Shown: piece after piece, positions 61,578 through 64,000 of the stretch
How positions within the stretch are numbered: the stretch's first letter is position 1
How the letters are laid out: each line of letters begins with the position of its first letter
Source: Anaerolineaceae bacterium
GTDB taxonomy: Bacteria > Chloroflexota > Anaerolineae > Anaerolineales > Anaerolineaceae
Assembly: GCA_030653365.1 (NCBI GenBank)
Contig: JAURZL010000014.1
Coordinates: 232,002 to 296,001, forward strand
DNA length: 64,000 nt
Direction of reading: 5' to 3'
Notes under the pieces: generated by a model
Database searches by the model: none
What the model was told of the DNA's origin: nothing
The model's input: the letters and a program-made list of their open reading frames with translations, nothing else
Program-made: the position numbers and the translations under genes

Positions 61578-63490
61578 TAAAACCCCTCTCTATTTTCTGT
61601 TTCAGTTTTTTCTTTTACAAGTGGAAGCGTAAAAGAGATAATTGTTCCCGGCGTTTTTTTCCTCTTGATCCAGATTCGGCCGTTATGGGCACCTACCAGC
61701 CCTTTGCAAATGGCTAATCCCAACCCGGCACCCTGGAACAAACCGTTCTCACCATTTGCCCCTCGCTGAAAGGCTCTAAACACTCTTTTATGATCAGTAG
61801 CGGGTATGCCTGGACCTTGATCGATCACATTAATTTGTAGAAAAGCTCTTTGAATTGTAGCGGAAATTATTATCTCGGTTCCCTTTGGCGCATAGGCTGC
61901 TGAATTGCGCACCAGGTTTACCAGGACCTCTGAAATTCGTGTTGTATCGGCATACACCAGTGGTAAGTTGGAAGGCAATTGAAGGGTTAATTTTTTTCCA
62001 CTGGTCAATGTTTGAAATTGTGGCATAGCGTCTTCCATAATCTCATGGATTGAAACGGGGACTGGCAATATCGGTAGAATTCCTGCTTCCAAACGAGAAA
62101 GATCCAGCAGGTGATCAATCAATTCCTGGAGGCGGAAACTTTCTGATTGAATTGTCTGGATGAAGTCTTTTTGATCTTCTGGGTCCCAATGAACATCTTC
62201 AGCCAGCAAGGTTGTGGTATAGCCAATGATGGATGTTAAGGGAGTGCGCAGCTCATGCGATATCATTGCAAGGAACTCGGTCTTAATCTCGTTCGCCCGC
62301 TCAGCTTCGTGGCGGGATTCTTCCTCGTCAACCAGTAACTTGAGATTATATAAAGTGATGGAAGCCTGATCGACCAGCAATTTTAGTTGACGCAGATCGA
62401 GATTATCAAAAATATGTTCATCTTGATAATAAACAAACAAACATCCGATCCAAACTGCTAATGAGACCAGGGGAAAGATAATAAATGTCTGGATATTTCC
62501 ATCGATTAAATAGTCACGTACCAGAGGATGGAGGCGTGGATCGAACTGGATTGCATTGATTACAACGGGTCTTTTTGGTTGAAGCAACTCCCAAAGTGCA
62601 GATTCTTCGTACAGATTGGCTTCACCTGGCCAGGGATCAAGCGTTCGACTGGTTTGCCAGGTAGTTAATAATTCCACACCACTGGCAGGTCCAAGAATTG
62701 GATTGTCGAAAAATAGCAGAGCTGACCGATGGGCGGAACGCAGTTCCTGGGCGGACATCAGGGTTTTGAGGACGTCTTCAGGTTTTCTCGCCAGACTCAT
62801 CTTATGGCTGAGGTTAACTTGTTCATGAGTGCGGTCCAGCGTGATCCGAAGGGTTTGTTCAAGCTGTTTCTGATCTGTGATATCCTGGGCAATACAAAAA
62901 TGACAATATGGGTTCTTGTTTCCATCACGGATTAAGAACGTTCGAGAAGAAATCCAACGCACGCTGCCATCCGGTCGCAAAATTCGATAGGACTGGTTGT
63001 AGGTCTTGTGGTTACTGTAAGACGTGGAAACCAGTACCTGCACCCGGTCTTCCGGATGAACGCTCTCAATCAGAATCATCGGGTCTTCATACAGGTCATC
63101 ACAGGAACGTCCCCAGATTGTTTCAAAAGCAGGACTAACATAAAGGACGTTGCCTGTTTTATACTCACTCATCCAGATAGCCTGCTCGATTTTTTCTGCT
63201 ACCCGTCTGAGTTGAGGTACACTTGAAAACAGAGCATGGAGATATTCGAGGGAAACACCATCTTCCCTTATCTTCAAATTAGAGACCAAAGCTTCTTCTA
63301 AGGCCAGTGCAGTTTCTGGTGGAAGGCCTGATTCATTGGATGAGGAAATTAATTCTTGTTGTTTTTTTACCCATTGCAAGAGCTGAATCAACAAGTTTTT
63401 CTGAGATTGAGTTGTTCCCTGATCAAAAGAGGATTGGATAACCTGGAAAACAGTATCCAGGGTAATTTCTTCATCTTCCATTTGCGCCAT
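61577..63490 (-). CDS. Soluble PAS-GAF sensor histidine kinase
   Basis: A 637-residue kinase without membrane helices: a PAS domain (about 95-215, TGNVLYVSPAFETIWGR), a GAF domain (about 230-385) and HisKA with the phospho-accepting His in ISHELRTPLTS (near 411). The HATPase domain has N-box LVNLVRNSAAYAP, G1 VIDQGPGIPA and G2 GAGLGLAICKG. It senses a cytosolic signal and passes phosphate to the regulator encoded next. Confidence 0.93.
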   Translation of the reverse strand: MAQMEDEEITLDTVFQVIQSSFDQGTTQSQKNLLIQLLQWVKKQQELISSSNESGLPPETALALEEALVSNLKIREDGVSLEYLHALFSSVPQLRRVAEKIEQAIWMSEYKTGNVLYVSPAFETIWGRSCDDLYEDPMILIESVHPEDRVQVLVSTSYSNHKTYNQSYRILRPDGSVRWISSRTFLIRDGNKNPYCHFCIAQDITDQKQLEQTLRITLDRTHEQVNLSHKMSLARKPEDVLKTLMSAQELRSAHRSALLFFDNPILGPASGVELLTTWQTSRTLDPWPGEANLYEESALWELLQPKRPVVINAIQFDPRLHPLVRDYLIDGNIQTFIIFPLVSLAVWIGCLFVYYQDEHIFDNLDLRQLKLLVDQASITLYNLKLLVDEEESRHEAERANEIKTEFLAMISHELRTPLTSIIGYTTTLLAEDVHWDPEDQKDFIQTIQSESFRLQELIDHLLDLSRLEAGILPILPVPVSIHEIMEDAMPQFQTLTSGKKLTLQLPSNLPLVYADTTRISEVLVNLVRNSAAYAPKGTEIIISATIQRAFLQINVIDQGPGIPATDHKRVFRAFQRGANGENGLFQGAGLGLAICKGLVGAHNGRIWIKRKKTPGTIISFTLPLVKEKTETENREGF

Positions 63491-63744
63491 TCACTTTCTT
63501 CAAAATCGAGTAAAAGTCTACCACACCATTTTACCAGGCGGCATTTTTCTAAAAAGAGAGTACGAAACCGTTCGCAACAAAAATACAAATAAACCTGAAT
63601 GAAGTTGAGGATTCATGCTCCAGTCAGGATTGCAATATTAATATTATACAAACAATTACAAAATTTGGTATTAATTAATTCAGAAAGGTCGCTTTTGTTA
63701 AAAATTTTGATTTGGACTGTTATTTCTCCGATTTTCCAGGGCAA

Positions 63745-64000
63745 TCAGCTTGTCTCGGTTATTTTATGGATACTGCGTGGTTGCTCTGTATCATACCCCT
63801 TCGCCACCGTCAGATGGTAGGTGAATAATTGTGCTGGCAGAATGCTGATCAATGGTGATACCCATTCCGGGATACCTACTGGAAGTGAAATGGGAGATTG
63901 GGCTACCTGCAGGGCTGCCTGGTCGTTTGATATGACAACAAGCTCCGCATGAAAATCGTTTTTTAGTTTGGTAAGCATCTCCAGTGAAGGTTCTGACACA
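63745..64000 (-). CDS. SIS-domain protein, C-terminal part (partial)
   Basis: Only the last ~85 codons are in the window; the 5-prime part lies beyond base 64000. The ending IPEWVSPLISILPAQLFTYH, then LTVAKGYDTEQPRSIHKITE, is the C-terminus of the second SIS domain of GlmS-like or AgaS-like sugar isomerases. An Met near the edge is internal and not the start. Whether it is glmS itself cannot be judged. Confidence 0.75.
   Translation of the reverse strand, partial: VSEPSLEMLTKLKNDFHAELVVISNDQAALQVAQSPISLPVGIPEWVSPLISILPAQLFTYHLTVAKGYDTEQPRSIHKITETS

Noticed and set aside
1..64000. tRNA and rRNA genes
   Set aside because: No cloverleaf-like or rRNA-like sequence was noticed on either strand by eye; a covariance-model scan would be needed to exclude them fully.

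Overview
The window looks like chromosomal DNA of an anaerobic, Anaerolineae-like (Chloroflexota) bacterium. That placement is inferred from gene style and content: many sensor and GGDEF/HD-GYP proteins, paired AI-2E transporters, a radical SAM/B12 protein, and repeat-rich intergenic spaces. No rRNA or tRNA gene is present to confirm it. Most of the window is ordinary, moderately GC-rich housekeeping and accessory DNA. One strikingly AT-rich block at about 7.44-17.5 kb stands out and carries the most interesting genes.

Layout. 1-4.6 kb: a truncated polytopic membrane protein, a SuhB-like phosphatase, and an acetyltransferase plus family 2 glycosyltransferase pair. 4.6-7.4 kb: several families of short dispersed repeats around an orphan MNT nucleotidyltransferase, a microbial-type PARG and a protein resembling uracil-DNA glycosylases. 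7.4-17.5 kb (AT-rich island): a tight four-gene plus-strand operon (ParB-like protein, SNF2-type helicase, DUF3883/PD-(D/E)XK nuclease, predicted N4-cytosine DNA methyltransferase), then a decayed MazG-like gene, then a convergent Mre11/Rad50-like pair (YhaO/YhaN type). I know of no named defence system with the four-gene layout, so it is the best candidate for an undescribed system.

17.5-31.5 kb: a small membrane protein, an aldo/keto reductase, a second MNT gene whose HEPN partner is cut off after about 14 codons by a palindrome array, an MFS exporter, hutI, an HD hydrolase, a CDF metal transporter, plsC, and a minus-strand run of hom, a methyltransferase, asd and a DUF692/MNIO protein. 31.6-39.3 kb: an ABC exporter, a broken CPBP protease gene, a reductase/epoxide-hydrolase-like pair, fossil fragments of DUF1579 and CPBP genes, and two serine beta-lactamase-like proteins. 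39.6-42.5 kb: a cystathionine gamma-synthase-type gene followed by aspartokinase, preceded by a leader with a Met-rich mini-ORF and an intrinsic terminator. With asd and hom these supply most of the aspartate-to-methionine/threonine route.

42.6-64 kb: a DUF1579 protein, a Nudix hydrolase, a secreted M23-like protein, overlapping AI-2E transporters, a radical SAM protein, a Lys-rich repeat protein, an RNase II/R-type exonuclease, then a cluster resembling a general-stress module (diguanylate cyclase, CBS protein, small membrane proteins, YggT, CsbD, DUF883-like, Dps, a PAS/HD-GYP protein, and a histidine kinase/response regulator pair). The right edge cuts a SIS-domain gene. Intergenic spaces in the first 20 kb carry hairpin repeats, palindrome arrays and heptamer microsatellites, several of which contain the stop codons of the adjacent genes.
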